DNA from: Sulfurospirillum diekertiae
GTDB lineage: Bacteria > Campylobacterota > Campylobacteria > Campylobacterales > Sulfurospirillaceae
Length of the DNA: 64,000 nucleotides
Direction: 5' to 3'
Assembly: GCF_002309535.1 (NCBI RefSeq)
Contig: NZ_CP023275.1
Coordinates: 558,001 to 622,000 of the forward strand
The notes below the pieces were generated by a model, which saw only the letters and a list, made by a program, of their open reading frames with translations, had not been told where the DNA came from and did not search any database. The position numbers and the translations under genes were made by a program. This document shows positions 20,149 through 29,461 of this stretch, piece by piece; within the stretch, counting starts at the first letter, position 1; each line of letters begins with the position of its first letter.

Positions 20149-20639
20149 CCCATTTTTTGTAAAAATGTGTTGAGCATTGAGTTTTGCTGATCTATCTTAG
20201 TGTCCGTATTAAGTTTATCCATGAGTTGTTTGCGAAAATCACTCAACATTTGGTCTAAACTTGCTAGTGCTTCGGCTCGCGCATTCCCAGTTAATGGAGG
20301 TTGAGCATCGGCACTTAATCCTAGTTTGTCTTCTAATTCTGCTTTTTTCTCTTCAATCATTTTTTCAATTTTTTCATTGTTATAATCTTGGAAAAAAGTA
20401 AGAGCACCTTTTGTTCCTAAGGTTTTTTTGAACTCGTCTACCATCATATCCGATTCTGTTGGTTCGGTCGCTGCTGGTTTATTGGGATTAACATTGTTAC
20501 TGTTATTGCTCGCAAGTTGACTTTCCAACTCATCAGCGAAAGAAGAAAGGGCTGAATCCTCTTTTTTGGGCGCTATACTTGTACTCGTATCTGTAAAGAT
20601 GGGTCCAATGTGCATTCTGTTGTCATCGGTTATTGTCAT
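20145..20639 (-). CDS. hypothetical helical protein
   Basis: The 164 residues start with a disordered, Ser/Asn-rich part (about 1-65). A charged helical part with FFQDYNNEKIEKMIEEKK follows, and then a C-terminal region (DQMLSDFRKQLMDKL) likely to form a coiled coil. No signal peptide or known motif. ATG 20639 has AAAGGAG just upstream, which decides the start. It overlaps the convergent methyltransferase by four bases. Function unknown. Confidence 0.7.
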   Translation of the reverse strand: MTITDDNRMHIGPIFTDTSTSIAPKKEDSALSSFADELESQLASNNSNNVNPNKPAATEPTESDMMVDEFKKTLGTKGALTFFQDYNNEKIEKMIEEKKAELEDKLGLSADAQPPLTGNARAEALASLDQMLSDFRKQLMDKLNTDTKIDQQNSMLNTFLQKMG

Positions 20640-20718
20640 TATGACTCCTTTGATTGGGTTGTTTCTAACAAGCAAAAAAGGTTCCTATGTTAGAATAACA
20701 AAAAATAAAGGGGATAGC

Positions 20719-21174
20719 ATGATGCGTGTTGATGAGGCAAAAAATTCTGATATGGAATCTTTAGTTGATTTACTGATACTTCTTTTCTCCCAAGAGGCTG
20801 AATTTACTCCCAAACGTGATAGTCAACGCGCTGGTCTTCAGCTCATTTTAGACGATCCACAGGTTGGGACACTTTTCGTTTTAAAAGAGGAAGACAAAAT
20901 CATCGGCATGGTCAGCCTTTTATGGACAATCAGCACAGCATTGGGTGGACGTGTTGCTTTTTTGGAAGATATGGTAGTTGATACTGCATGGCGAGGAAGA
21001 GGCGGTGGACATATGCTGGTTGAACATGCCATAGCTTATGCAAAAAAACTTACATGTAAACGCATTACACTTTTAACGGACACTGACAATTTAGCCGCAC
21101 ACCATTTTTATCAGCAGTTTGGATTTCAAACCTCTGTGATGCAACCTATGCGTTTGATACTGACTGATCAATAA
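20719..21174 (+). CDS. GNAT family N-acetyltransferase
   Basis: The 151 residues carry the GNAT acetyl-CoA loop in VVDTAWRGRGGGHMLVEHAI (about 90-109) and the C-terminal NLAAHHFYQQFGFQ. The acceptor substrate is unknown. ATG 20719 (or the next ATG) follows AAAGGGG. It is divergent from the gene at 20639, with a shared 79-base promoter gap containing a possible -10 (TAGAAT, 20692-20697). A palindrome at 21050 encodes LTCK. Confidence 0.85.
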   Translation: MMRVDEAKNSDMESLVDLLILLFSQEAEFTPKRDSQRAGLQLILDDPQVGTLFVLKEEDKIIGMVSLLWTISTALGGRVAFLEDMVVDTAWRGRGGGHMLVEHAIAYAKKLTCKRITLLTDTDNLAAHHFYQQFGFQTSVMQPMRLILTDQ

Positions 21175-21264
21175 AAAGAGTATGTCATAAGTGCATAAAC
21201 ATTTTTGCAAAAAATATCTGAAAGTAGTACCATACAACATTATGATAGAGCTTAGGAGATATTT

Positions 21265-22422
21265 TTGAGACGTTTTTTTGTGTTAGCCTTCACTCTTTTG
21301 AGTATGCTTAATGCTGCCAATACACCAGCATATGATCCTGCGACTTTGTATCAAGAGGTTGTTCAGAAAATTAAAGATGAGTCCATAACTTCTGTTGATG
21401 AAAAACGACTGATGAACAGATGTTTGGATGGAATGGTCAATAGTGTTGATCCAAATGGGCGCTATTTGAACGAAGAAGAATATGAAACGTTATACCTCAG
21501 TTCTAAAGCAGTAGCTGGAGTTGGACTATTTTTGGCAGAAAAGCATAATCATATCTTTGTAAAATCGGTCGTTGATCACTCTCCTGCACAAAAAGCAAAT
21601 CTTCAAAAAGACGATGAAATTGTTCAGATTGACGGGATACTGGTTCGTGACTTAAATTTTGAAGAAGTTGTCGCAGCACTAAGGGGGTCACCCAATACGA
21701 AAGTAAAATTAGGTATCTTAAAACCTAATAGTTTTAAATCTATTGAAGTACAAGTCATGCGTAAAGTTGTGACGATTGATTATATTACTTCCTTGATGTT
21801 TGAAGGCGATATAGCCTATGTTAAGGTGAGTTCTTTTGCACAAAATGCCCTTTTAGAAATGTTGGATGACATACAGTATCTTTATAATCTTCAACACAAT
21901 AAACTAGACGGGATGATTTTGGATCTTCGCGATAATCCCGGTGGGTATTTTATCAGTGGCATAGCCCTTACGTCACTCTTTTTAGAGAAAGATAAGCCTA
22001 TCATTAATGTGAAAAGTCGGCACAAAGAAGAAAAAAAGCAGTATATCAATACACCACAAGATTATGACGGAATGGAATATGTTGAAAAAATTGAAGCACT
22101 CTCTTTTTTAAAAACCATTCCATTGGTCATTTTAGTCAATAATGACTCCTCTGGTAGTTCTGAAATCGTAGCTTCGGTATTGCAAGAGTATAATCGTGCA
22201 ACAATTATCGGCACTCCAACGTTTGGCAAAGATACTTTTGCCACTCTTTTCCCTCTATCTACTACTGCGTCAGCCGTAAAATTTGCAACAGCAAGGTGGA
22301 GCACTCCAAAAGGGAAAAGTGTTTGGCCCAATGGAGTAACACCCAATATTGAGGTTATGCAAGAGAGCGAAGAAGACGATAAACCCTTAAGTGAGGCTTT
22401 ACGTGTCTTAAAAAAGAAGTAA
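21265..22422 (+). CDS. S41 family carboxyl-terminal processing protease
   Basis: The 385 residues begin with a signal peptide (RRFFVLAFTLLSMLNAA), so the enzyme is periplasmic. A PDZ domain (about 85-160) is followed by the protease core with LDLRDNPGGYF, the nucleophile Ser in VNNDSSGSSEIVAS (about 295), and the catalytic Lys in PTFGKDTFATL (about 321). It matches CtpA-type proteases that trim envelope proteins. The start is TTG 21265 after AGGAG. A weak -10 (TATGAT) lies at 21241. Confidence 0.9.
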   Translation: MRRFFVLAFTLLSMLNAANTPAYDPATLYQEVVQKIKDESITSVDEKRLMNRCLDGMVNSVDPNGRYLNEEEYETLYLSSKAVAGVGLFLAEKHNHIFVKSVVDHSPAQKANLQKDDEIVQIDGILVRDLNFEEVVAALRGSPNTKVKLGILKPNSFKSIEVQVMRKVVTIDYITSLMFEGDIAYVKVSSFAQNALLEMLDDIQYLYNLQHNKLDGMILDLRDNPGGYFISGIALTSLFLEKDKPIINVKSRHKEEKKQYINTPQDYDGMEYVEKIEALSFLKTIPLVILVNNDSSGSSEIVASVLQEYNRATIIGTPTFGKDTFATLFPLSTTASAVKFATARWSTPKGKSVWPNGVTPNIEVMQESEEDDKPLSEALRVLKKK

Positions 22423-23475
22423 TTACTTCGTGATAAACATGTAAAATGGTTTTTCATCCAACTGCATATCAATCCAAACGCCATTAGAACCCAAAGTATC
22501 GCTAAGGGCTACTTGTAAAGAGAGATAGGTTTTAGGAAGTTCAAAGAGCACTTTGAGTTTTTTGTTAGAAAAAATTGCTTTTGCAGAACCTGTAATAATA
22601 TTACAAAACTCCGCAACCCCATCAACAATCGCAGCCGTGTCATCTGCTTCAAGGCTCTCTCCTAGCATAGCCTCAAGTGCAATAAGAGCAAGTTCTCTTG
22701 GAAATATAAGAAAGAAAGAACCGGAAATCTCACCTTTAAATTTCATAGCCGCAATAATCACTTGCGGTGGAATTTTTTCATTAAACGGTCTGATCTCGTG
22801 TTTGATTTTTTGAGCTTCAAGACCTGTAATTGTGACGAGGGAATTAACGGCCGTATCAATAAAAACAGGGAGATTCATAATGAGTTGTCTAGAAAGTCCT
22901 AAACTTTGTGTAGCCGAAACTTTGCTTTTTGATTGGTTGATCGCCGTATGGGTAATGGTCATATCGTATTTTTTAGCAGAGGCTTTGAGTTTAAAATCTT
23001 CTGCATCATGGGCATGAACAATCGAATATCCAAGCTTGATAAGTTCACTGGAAATTTTATCAGCATTCTCTTTATCATCATCATAAATCAGTACCGCAAG
23101 CTCTTTTTTGAGCGCACTTGGGTTAAAAAAAAGAAGGGCGGTGTTAATGTTTTGAAAGAGTTTAACCGATGTATTTGCGCTAAGTTTTTTGAGATAGGTA
23201 AACGTATCTTTTTTATAGTCACCAATGGCTATTGGAAGATCAATTGCTTGGCTAAGTTTTTCAAGTTGTGTTACAAGATTTGCAAGGTTTGGATCTTCTT
23301 TAACAAAAGGAGAATAAGGAGCTTCTCTGAGTGAAACAAGAATACCTTTAATGTTTTTTTCTTTCAAAGAAATTTTTTGACCCAAGATCGTATTGCACAA
23401 AACTGTATTACGGCTCTCAAGAATAGTTTCATTGTAGTTAAAAATTAAAATAGAATGTTGGATGGTGTTTGTCAT
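22423..23475 (-). CDS. CheX/CheC-like chemotaxis phosphatase with N-terminal receiver-like region
   Basis: The last 150 or so of the 350 residues carry the CheX signature GVAEFCNIITGSAK, the E..N pair that dephosphorylates CheY-P, within a domain that also contains MKFKGEISGSFFLIF. The middle region (about 128-185: ELAVLIYDDDKENADKISSE, then MTITHT) looks like a response-regulator receiver with an acidic cluster but without a clear phospho-acceptor pattern. The first 120 residues resemble a degenerate copy of the same fold. It probably adjusts CheY-P levels. Convergent with the protease gene, with no gap. Confidence 0.8.
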   Translation of the reverse strand: MTNTIQHSILIFNYNETILESRNTVLCNTILGQKISLKEKNIKGILVSLREAPYSPFVKEDPNLANLVTQLEKLSQAIDLPIAIGDYKKDTFTYLKKLSANTSVKLFQNINTALLFFNPSALKKELAVLIYDDDKENADKISSELIKLGYSIVHAHDAEDFKLKASAKKYDMTITHTAINQSKSKVSATQSLGLSRQLIMNLPVFIDTAVNSLVTITGLEAQKIKHEIRPFNEKIPPQVIIAAMKFKGEISGSFFLIFPRELALIALEAMLGESLEADDTAAIVDGVAEFCNIITGSAKAIFSNKKLKVLFELPKTYLSLQVALSDTLGSNGVWIDMQLDEKPFYMFITK

Positions 23476-23562
23476 GGACTTCGCTCAACCGTTTTATTAA
23501 TTAGGATTATGAGTATAGATAATAGCACAGAAAGCTTTTAATTTGGTTGAAATGATCTAAGG

Positions 23563-23568
23563 TATAAT
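23563..23568 (+). promoter_or_regulatory. -10 box for the gene at 23604
   Basis: TATAAT preceded by AAGG, 35 bases upstream of ATG 23604. The RBS AGAGG follows at about 23587. Confidence 0.55.
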
Positions 23569-23603
23569 ACAAGCTTACAAAAATTAAGAGGTATAAAAAG
23601 TCG

Positions 23604-24056
23604 ATGAAATCTCATTTTGTGGACATTGATAACGCAGTTAAACACTATGTTGCCAATGAAATTGACATTGAAAAAAATAAGGAACTCGAAGAGCTGATAT
23701 TTTTTTCAAGTTATACAATTAAATTTGATGTTTTTAAGAAAGCAACGAATAAATTAAAAAAAGTATTGCATCAAAGCCTTCCTCATGAGATGCACATGTG
23801 GGAGGTTGATGCCTTGTATGTCATTCAAAAATATCAGCTTGAAATTGATTATGGCAGTGCACGTTATACCTATTTACTTCGTGCTCTTCTCAAAGGACAA
23901 ATAAAAATCAATGAAGCTGTGATGAAGCATTTTGTACAATTATGTAAAAGAGCACACTCGTTAGAGTATGTTCAAAGTCGGGCAGAACAGATCTATCGGC
24001 TTTTGTTTGAGGAGATGGAAAAAATAGATATGCGTAAAAGTTCATCATCACTTTAG
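23604..24056 (+). CDS. hypothetical helical protein
   Basis: The 150 residues are predicted all-helical, rich in Lys, Glu and His, with no membrane span and no motif I recognise. It has its own -10 box and ends just before the palindrome that precedes pyk. Divergent from the CheX-like gene, which might hint at a sensory or motility role, but nothing in the sequence shows this. Confidence 0.7.
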   Translation: MKSHFVDIDNAVKHYVANEIDIEKNKELEELIFFSSYTIKFDVFKKATNKLKKVLHQSLPHEMHMWEVDALYVIQKYQLEIDYGSARYTYLLRALLKGQIKINEAVMKHFVQLCKRAHSLEYVQSRAEQIYRLLFEEMEKIDMRKSSSSL

Positions 24057-24059
24057 GTG

Positions 24060-24069
24060 TTACATGTAA
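24060..24069. repeat. iterated palindrome TTACATGTAA in the pyk promoter region
   Basis: An exact copy ending nine bases before the pyk -10 box (TATAAT, 24079-24084), so it covers the place of a -35. If the palindrome binds a protein, this copy would be well placed to block or help RNA polymerase. Confidence 0.8.
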
Positions 24070-24078
24070 GGCTTATGA

Positions 24079-24084
24079 TATAAT
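24079..24084 (+). promoter_or_regulatory. -10 box of pyk
   Basis: TATAAT located 54 bases upstream of the pyk ATG, directly downstream of the palindrome at 24060. Confidence 0.6.
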
Positions 24085-24137
24085 TTGGTAACAATAAAGT
24101 GATACAATTGAACTCATTTTGAAAGAAGGAACTAAAG

Positions 24138-25583
24138 ATGGATAAAAAGACAAAAATCCTAGCAACCGTTGGCCCAGCAAGTGATAGTGTAGAGATTTTA
24201 GAAGGATTAATTAATGCTGGCGTAAACGTATTTCGTCTCAATTTTAGCCATGGTACTCATGAGTATCATGCAAGTACGCTAGCAAAAATAAGAGAAGCAG
24301 AAAAAAATGCACAGAAAAAAGTAGGTGTTTTACAGGATATTTGTGGTCCTAAAATTCGTGTTGGAAAGCTTGAAGAAGATTTTTACCTTGAAGAGGGTGA
24401 TAAGCTTTATTTCACCAAAGAGCAGATTGTTGGTAAAAAATTAGAAGAGGGTAAATATGAGCTCTGCATCAATCAGCCTCAAATCTTAGATATGCTTAAA
24501 GAAGATGAATATATCTATTTGTATGATGGTAATATTCGTGCACGTGTGATTGAAGCAGGCGATAAAATTGTCACTGAGATTGAAAATAGCGGTAAACTTT
24601 CTTCTAATAAAGGCGTTAATTTTCCAAATACTGTTATTAATATTGAAGTTATCACACCAAAAGATGAAGCGGATCTTTTGTGGGGTGCTCAGCATGGTGT
24701 TGACTTCGTAGCCGTCTCTTTTGTCCAAAGTGCTAAAGATGTTTTACATGCAAGAAGAATTCTTAAAGAGCATAAATCTCGTGCACATATTTTTGCAAAA
24801 ATTGAGAAGTTTGATGCTGTTGAAAAAATTGATGAAATTTTAGCTGTAAGTGATGGCATTATGGTCGCTAGGGGAGATCTTGGTATAGAAGTACCTTACT
24901 ATAAAGTACCTAGTATTCAAAAAAGGTTAATTGCCAAAGCAAATGCTGCTTCAAAGCCCGTTATTACTGCAACGCAAATGCTTCTTTCCATGGCTGAAAA
25001 AGAGATGGCAACACGCGCTGAAATTAGTGATGTCGCAAATGCCGTTCTTGATGGAACCGATGCGGTCATGCTTTCCGAAGAGAGTGCAATTGGCAAAAAT
25101 CCAATTCATGTTGTTGAAGTCATGGCCAATACGATTAGAGAGACTGAGATGATTTATCCTTATGGTAAATTTGAGGTTTATCCTTTCTTGGACGAAACAG
25201 ATATCATCTCCTCATCTACCGCACGTTTGGCAGATCGTTTAGGTGTTGAAGCGATGATCTCACTCACCAGCTCAGGAAAATCTGCTAAAAAATTGGCACG
25301 ATATCGTATCAAAGCGGATATTTATGCTGTAACGCATGATGAACGTACAGCACGTTCGTTAACGATTGCATGGGGTATCAAACCAATTATGAATATAGAA
25401 GCAAGTAATCTTAATATGATGCTTGGTAAAACACTTCAAAAAGGAATTGAGCGAGGATTGATTGATAAAGAAAAAACCTATATCGTAGCAGCGGGTTATC
25501 CAGCAGGCGTTGAAGGTAGTACTAACTTTATTCGCATCTTAAAAAAGGCTCAAATTGAATATTATACTGATATGGTCTTGTAA
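24138..25583 (+). CDS. pyk: pyruvate kinase
   Basis: Converts phosphoenolpyruvate and ADP to pyruvate and ATP in the cytosol. The 481-residue protein shows KILATVGPAS at the start, FRLNFSHG, the active-site IFAKIEKFDAVEKIDEI with its catalytic Lys, MVARGDLGIEV, and ITATQMLLSM. The C-terminal regulatory domain is present. ATG 24138 has GAAGGA upstream. A strong hairpin terminator follows. Confidence 0.97.
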   Translation: MDKKTKILATVGPASDSVEILEGLINAGVNVFRLNFSHGTHEYHASTLAKIREAEKNAQKKVGVLQDICGPKIRVGKLEEDFYLEEGDKLYFTKEQIVGKKLEEGKYELCINQPQILDMLKEDEYIYLYDGNIRARVIEAGDKIVTEIENSGKLSSNKGVNFPNTVINIEVITPKDEADLLWGAQHGVDFVAVSFVQSAKDVLHARRILKEHKSRAHIFAKIEKFDAVEKIDEILAVSDGIMVARGDLGIEVPYYKVPSIQKRLIAKANAASKPVITATQMLLSMAEKEMATRAEISDVANAVLDGTDAVMLSEESAIGKNPIHVVEVMANTIRETEMIYPYGKFEVYPFLDETDIISSSTARLADRLGVEAMISLTSSGKSAKKLARYRIKADIYAVTHDERTARSLTIAWGIKPIMNIEASNLNMMLGKTLQKGIERGLIDKEKTYIVAAGYPAGVEGSTNFIRILKKAQIEYYTDMVL

Positions 25584-25591
25584 GTTTTTAA

Positions 25592-25634
25592 TATAGCCAA
25601 AAAGCTTTGCTTTTTGGCTATATTAGGTATTTTT
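25592..25634 (+). terminator. long hairpin terminator after pyk
   Basis: A nearly perfect 16-pair inverted repeat: AATATAGCCAAAAAGC, loop TTT, GCTTTTTGGCTATATT, then AGG and TATTTTT. It lies a few bases after the pyk stop. Its symmetry and the weak T-run suggest a terminator or RNA-end hairpin. Confidence 0.7.
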
Positions 25635-25784
25635 GTAATGTGACAGTTCTCTCTAAAAAGCCAAACTATCGCATTTTCTGTCGAACTGTGACAAACTAAG
25701 TGGGTTTTATTTTAATATTACCTTAAAGAAGGTTTAGGTAGAATCCATACCTCAAAATAAATCTCTCCCAAGAAGGACATACGC

Positions 25785-26093
25785 ATGTATGCAATTATAA
25801 AAAATGGCGGGAAGCAGTATAAAGTTCAAGAAGGCGACTATTTAAATGTCGATAGACTTGACGCTCAGCCAAAAGAGAAAATCGTAGTGACGGAAGTTTT
25901 AGCTGTGAACAATGGCGAACTCAAAGTGGGTGCCCCATTCGTCAATGGTGCTACAGTAGAACTTGAAGTTGTTACTGAAGGCAAAGATAAAAAAGTTATT
26001 ACTTTCAAAAAACGAAGACGTAAAGATTCAAAAGTCAAACGTGGTTTTAGAAGACAATATACTAGAGTAAAAGTTGTAAGCATTAAAGCTTAA
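25785..26093 (+). CDS. rplU: 50S ribosomal protein L21
   Basis: The 102-residue protein has [18 protein letters not shown] at the start and the basic [18 protein letters not shown] region that contacts 23S rRNA. It heads the conserved rplU-rpmA-obg group. ATG 25785 has AAGGA upstream. A possible -10 (TAGAAT, 25738-25743) lies 42 bases before the start. Confidence 0.98.
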   Translation: MYAIIKNGGKQYKVQEGDYLNVDRLDAQPKEKIVVTEVLAVNNGELKVGAPFVNGATVELEVVTEGKDKKVITFKKRRRKDSKVKRGFRRQYTRVKVVSIKA

Positions 26094-26110
26094 CCTACCT
26101 ATAGAATTCT

Positions 26111-26183
26111 GCCAACTTCAGTTGGCTAGCTTTAGTGCCGTAGTGGCTAACGTAGCTTGAAGAGCTTGCTTTTTAAGCGTGTA
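26111..26183 (+). repeat. three-hairpin intergenic element, copy R2
   Basis: Hairpin 1 (GCCAAC/GTTGGC), linker TAGCTTTAGT, hairpin 2 (GCC-GTAGT-GGC), TAACGTAGC, then hairpin 3 with an 11-base stem (GCTTGAAGAGC/GCTTTTTAAGC, two G-T pairs) followed by GTGT. It lies between rplU and rpmA, 51 bases before the rpmA start. Confidence 0.7.
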
Positions 26184-26233
26184 ACGGAGTTTTTCAAAAC
26201 TCCGATTTAAGATACAAAAATTAGGAGTAACCA

Positions 26234-26494
26234 ATGGCTCACAAGAAAGGTCAAGGAAGTACCCAGAATAATAGAGACTCAGCTGGACGTAGACTGGGTG
26301 TTAAAAAATTTGGTGGTGAGTTCGTACGTGCAGGCAATATTATTATTCGCCAACGTGGAACAAAAGTACATGTAGGCAATAACGTAGGTATTGGCGTTGA
26401 TCACACGATCTACGCATTAATCGATGGTTTTGTACAATTCCAACGTAAAGATAAAATCAGAAATAAAGTTTCTGTTATCCCCGCAAGCTTGTAA
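26234..26494 (+). CDS. rpmA: 50S ribosomal protein L27
   Basis: The 86-residue protein begins [16 protein letters not shown], where the flexible N-terminus reaches the peptidyl-transferase centre, and contains [12 protein letters not shown] and [16 protein letters not shown]. There is no N-terminal cleavage extension as seen in Firmicutes. ATG 26234 follows TTAGGAG. A terminator follows its stop. Confidence 0.98.
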   Translation: MAHKKGQGSTQNNRDSAGRRLGVKKFGGEFVRAGNIIIRQRGTKVHVGNNVGIGVDHTIYALIDGFVQFQRKDKIRNKVSVIPASL

Positions 26495-26500
26495 TTTAAA

Positions 26501-26530
26501 GGTGGAGTGCGCTCCACCCTCTTTTTTTTC
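26501..26530 (+). terminator. Rho-independent terminator after rpmA
   Basis: Inverted repeat GGTGGAGTGCGCTCCACC (26501-26518) followed by CTC and a run of eight T, the clearest intrinsic terminator in the window. It separates the two ribosomal genes from obg, which then needs its own promoter. Confidence 0.9.
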
Positions 26531-26564
26531 CTCAAAAATAAAAATACCTCTAATGATTATACGT

Positions 26565-26574
26565 TTACATGTAA
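26565..26574. repeat. iterated palindrome TTACATGTAA upstream of obg
   Basis: An exact copy 40 bases before the obg start, in the gap after the rpmA terminator where an obg promoter would be expected. Confidence 0.8.
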
Positions 26575-26613
26575 TGATTAAAGGTATTATTCTACATACA
26601 AAAGGTTTTTACG

Positions 26614-27720
26614 ATGTTTATAGACAATGTAGCACTCACACTAAGCTCTGGCAAAGGCGGCCCTGGTTGTGTCTCTTTCCGTAGAGAAAAACATGTTATC
26701 CAAGGTGGTCCTGATGGCGGTGATGGTGGACGAGGCGGCAATGTCTATTTTGAAGTGGATAAAAATACCCACACACTTTCACATTTTCGAAACAATCAAC
26801 ACCTTAAAGCAAAAAATGGCGAACCAGGAATGGGAAAAAAAATGTACGGTAAAATGGGTGAACATTTAATTGTTACTGTTCCTCCTGGAACGCAAGTATT
26901 GGATGCAGAAACAGGCGAAGTGCTTTTGGATCTTTTAGACGATACGGATAAAAAGCTTTTTTTAGAAGGTGGAATGGGAGGGCTGGGCAATACACACTTT
27001 AAAAGTTCCACTAACCAGCGTCCTGAATTCGCTCAGCCTGGACGTCCTGGGATTACCAAAGAGATAAAATTAGAACTTAAATTGATCGCTGATGTTGGGT
27101 TGGTCGGTTTTCCAAATGTGGGAAAATCAACATTGATTTCAGTTGTTTCCAATGCGCAGCCTGAAATTGCAAATTATGAGTTTACAACTATCACACCAAA
27201 ACTAGGTGTTGTGGTCACGGATGATTATCGCTCCTATGTTATGGCGGATATTCCTGGAATTATTGAGGGTGCGAGTGAAGGCAAAGGGCTTGGTATTGAG
27301 TTCTTGCGCCACATTGAGCGTACAAAATTTTTACTTTTTATGGTGGATCTTGCCAATTACCGTGATCTTAAAGAGCAGTATTACACACTTAAACAAGAGT
27401 TACGAAAATTTTCTGAAAAACTTTCACTCCGTGATTATGCCATTGCGCTTACTCGTTGCGATACATTAAGCTCTGAAGAGATTAACCAAAAAGTAGATGC
27501 TTTCTTAGGACTTCTTGACCTTGAGCCGAATGAATTATCTCAAAAGTATAAAACGCGTGAAGATTTACATACATATTGCCAAGATGTGCATGAAAGAGAG
27601 AGAGCCTTACCATTCTTTGTAATGCCAATCTCTTCGGTTTCTAAAATTAATATAGATCCTATCAAGTATGCCCTATCTGATGTTATTACAAAGGTACGTG
27701 ATGAGAAGAGTAGTCGTTAA
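26614..27720 (+). CDS. obg: Obg GTPase
   Basis: A ribosome-associated GTPase for 50S assembly and stress signalling. The 368 residues start with the glycine-rich Obg fold ([28 protein letters not shown]). The G domain follows with G1 GFPNVGKST (about 165-173), G3 DIPGIIEGA and G4 TRCD in place of the usual NKxD. ATG 26614. Its end overlaps proB by 20 bases. Known as CgtA or ObgE in other bacteria. Confidence 0.96.
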   Translation: MFIDNVALTLSSGKGGPGCVSFRREKHVIQGGPDGGDGGRGGNVYFEVDKNTHTLSHFRNNQHLKAKNGEPGMGKKMYGKMGEHLIVTVPPGTQVLDAETGEVLLDLLDDTDKKLFLEGGMGGLGNTHFKSSTNQRPEFAQPGRPGITKEIKLELKLIADVGLVGFPNVGKSTLISVVSNAQPEIANYEFTTITPKLGVVVTDDYRSYVMADIPGIIEGASEGKGLGIEFLRHIERTKFLLFMVDLANYRDLKEQYYTLKQELRKFSEKLSLRDYAIALTRCDTLSSEEINQKVDAFLGLLDLEPNELSQKYKTREDLHTYCQDVHERERALPFFVMPISSVSKINIDPIKYALSDVITKVRDEKSSR

Positions 27721-28468
27721 GGTTGGCACACATGTGCTTAGCGATCAAAACGGTTTATGTGAAGAGCGTATTTTAAATTTAGTTGAATTTTTAGTAGCGC
27801 TCATGAAAAACCATGAAGTGATTTTAGTCTCTTCGGGTGCTGTAGCTGCTGGGTACTCTATTTTAAAACTTGATAAAAAAATGCTTCATAACCGCCAAGC
27901 AATCGCCGCAGTAGGGCAACCACAACTGATGGCAACCTATAACGAAAAATTAGAAAAATTTGGGAAAAGTGGCGCACAACTCCTTTTAACGGCAGATGAC
28001 TTTGACTCACGAAAACGCTGTTTTCATGCTAAATGCACCATTGATACCCTTCTTGATAATGGCATTCTCCCTATCATTAATGAGAATGATGCAACAGCAA
28101 CGGAAGAACTTGTTTTTGGAGATAATGATCAGCTCTCTTCCAGAGTTGCCTACTATTTTGGGGCAGACATGTTAATCTTGCTCTCCGATATTGATGGCTA
28201 CTATGACAAGGATCCTCATAAACACGCGGATGCAAACATGCGCAAAATTGTCCATGAGATTGATCCAGCAGAACTTGAAATGGAAAAATCAACCAATTTT
28301 GCGTTTGCAACGGGCGGTATTGTCACCAAACTTAAAGCCGCAGACTTTTTGTTAGAGCGTAAAAAATCGATGTTTATTGCCAGTGGTTTTGATTTAAGCG
28401 ATGTCAAAAGTTATATGATAGAGGGCATTCATAAAGGCGGAACACTCTTTACATGTAAAACGCTGTAA
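27701..28468 (+). CDS. proB: glutamate 5-kinase
   Basis: Phosphorylates glutamate in the first step of proline synthesis. The 255 residues form the amino-acid kinase domain only, with [11 protein letters not shown] at the start, [17 protein letters not shown], and [13 protein letters not shown]. The C-terminal PUA domain of E. coli ProB is absent, as in Campylobacter. ATG 27701 lies inside the end of obg (20-base overlap), so translation is coupled. The palindrome at 28449 encodes the FTCK near its C-terminus. Confidence 0.95.
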   Translation: MRRVVVKVGTHVLSDQNGLCEERILNLVEFLVALMKNHEVILVSSGAVAAGYSILKLDKKMLHNRQAIAAVGQPQLMATYNEKLEKFGKSGAQLLLTADDFDSRKRCFHAKCTIDTLLDNGILPIINENDATATEELVFGDNDQLSSRVAYYFGADMLILLSDIDGYYDKDPHKHADANMRKIVHEIDPAELEMEKSTNFAFATGGIVTKLKAADFLLERKKSMFIASGFDLSDVKSYMIEGIHKGGTLFTCKTL

Positions 28469-28543
28469 GAGAGAATTTCTTCGATTTTATAGCGTTAAAA
28501 CCAAAGTGTTTATGTGAAGAATGAACATATACGAAGGATTAAA

Positions 28544-29461
28544 ATGCGCATAGTCTTTATGGGAACCCCTGCTTATGCAACAACGATTTTAGAAGCACTT
28601 TTAAAAAACTCTGACATTGAAGTTATACTATTAGTAACACAAGAAGATAAGCCTGTTGGACGAAAACAGACGCTCACTCCTCCTCATATCAAAGCATGGC
28701 TTTTAGAACACGATTTACATGTAGAAATTTATCAGCCAAAATCTTTACGCACAGAAGAAGCTCACATCAAAATAGCGCAATTAAAGCCTGATTATATTGT
28801 AGTGGCGGCATATGGGCAGATATTACCTAAAAACATTCTTTCCATTGCTCCTTGCATTAACTTGCATGCATCGCTACTCCCAAAATATCGAGGTGCAAGT
28901 CCAATTCAATCAACACTGTTAGCCAATGAAACCTATGCAGGCGTGACCTCTATGCTTATGGAAGAAGGTTTAGATACGGGTGCCATGTTGGGTTTTTCAT
29001 ATCTCAAAATTAAACCAGAACATAATGCCCCTATGCTGTTTGATCTCCTTGCGGATGCCGCAGCTAAACTAACGATTATGACATTACAAAATTTTTCTTT
29101 GCTGACTCCACTTGATCAAGTAAGCGCTAATGCAACCCATTGTAAAAAGATCAAAAAAGAAGATGGTCTTGTTTCATTCGACCAAAGTGCACAGTCTATC
29201 GTTACTCGGTACAAAGCACTCACGCCTTGGCCTGGTGTGTTTTTAGATTCAGGATTGAAACTTCTTGATCTTGAGTTGTACAGTGATGGAGAAGAGACTC
29301 TTTCAGGCGTTATTAAAGAGATCAAAGCTGAAGGTGTTGTTGTTACATGTAAAAAGGGTTCATTGTTGCTTAAAACACTTCAGCCTATCTCCAAAAATGC
29401 AATGAATGCACTGGATTATATTCGAGGTAAAAGGTTAAATAGTGGTTATACATTGGTTTGA
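28544..29461 (+). CDS. fmt: methionyl-tRNA formyltransferase
   Basis: Formylates initiator Met-tRNA using 10-formyl-THF. The 305-residue protein has MRIVFMGTPAYATTIL at the start, the catalytic Asn and His in INLHASLLPKYRGASPIQ (about 106-123), and LDTGAML with the catalytic Asp. ATG 28544 has AAGGAT upstream; an earlier ATG at 28514 has no RBS. birA overlaps its end by 20 bases. A palindrome at 29343 is read as VTCK. Confidence 0.96.
   Translation: MRIVFMGTPAYATTILEALLKNSDIEVILLVTQEDKPVGRKQTLTPPHIKAWLLEHDLHVEIYQPKSLRTEEAHIKIAQLKPDYIVVAAYGQILPKNILSIAPCINLHASLLPKYRGASPIQSTLLANETYAGVTSMLMEEGLDTGAMLGFSYLKIKPEHNAPMLFDLLADAAAKLTIMTLQNFSLLTPLDQVSANATHCKKIKKEDGLVSFDQSAQSIVTRYKALTPWPGVFLDSGLKLLDLELYSDGEETLSGVIKEIKAEGVVVTCKKGSLLLKTLQPISKNAMNALDYIRGKRLNSGYTLV

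Noticed and set aside
20145..20639. Flagellar or secretion-chaperone identity for the helical protein
   Set aside because: Length and helices alone are not enough; no motif and no flagellar neighbours, so it stays hypothetical.
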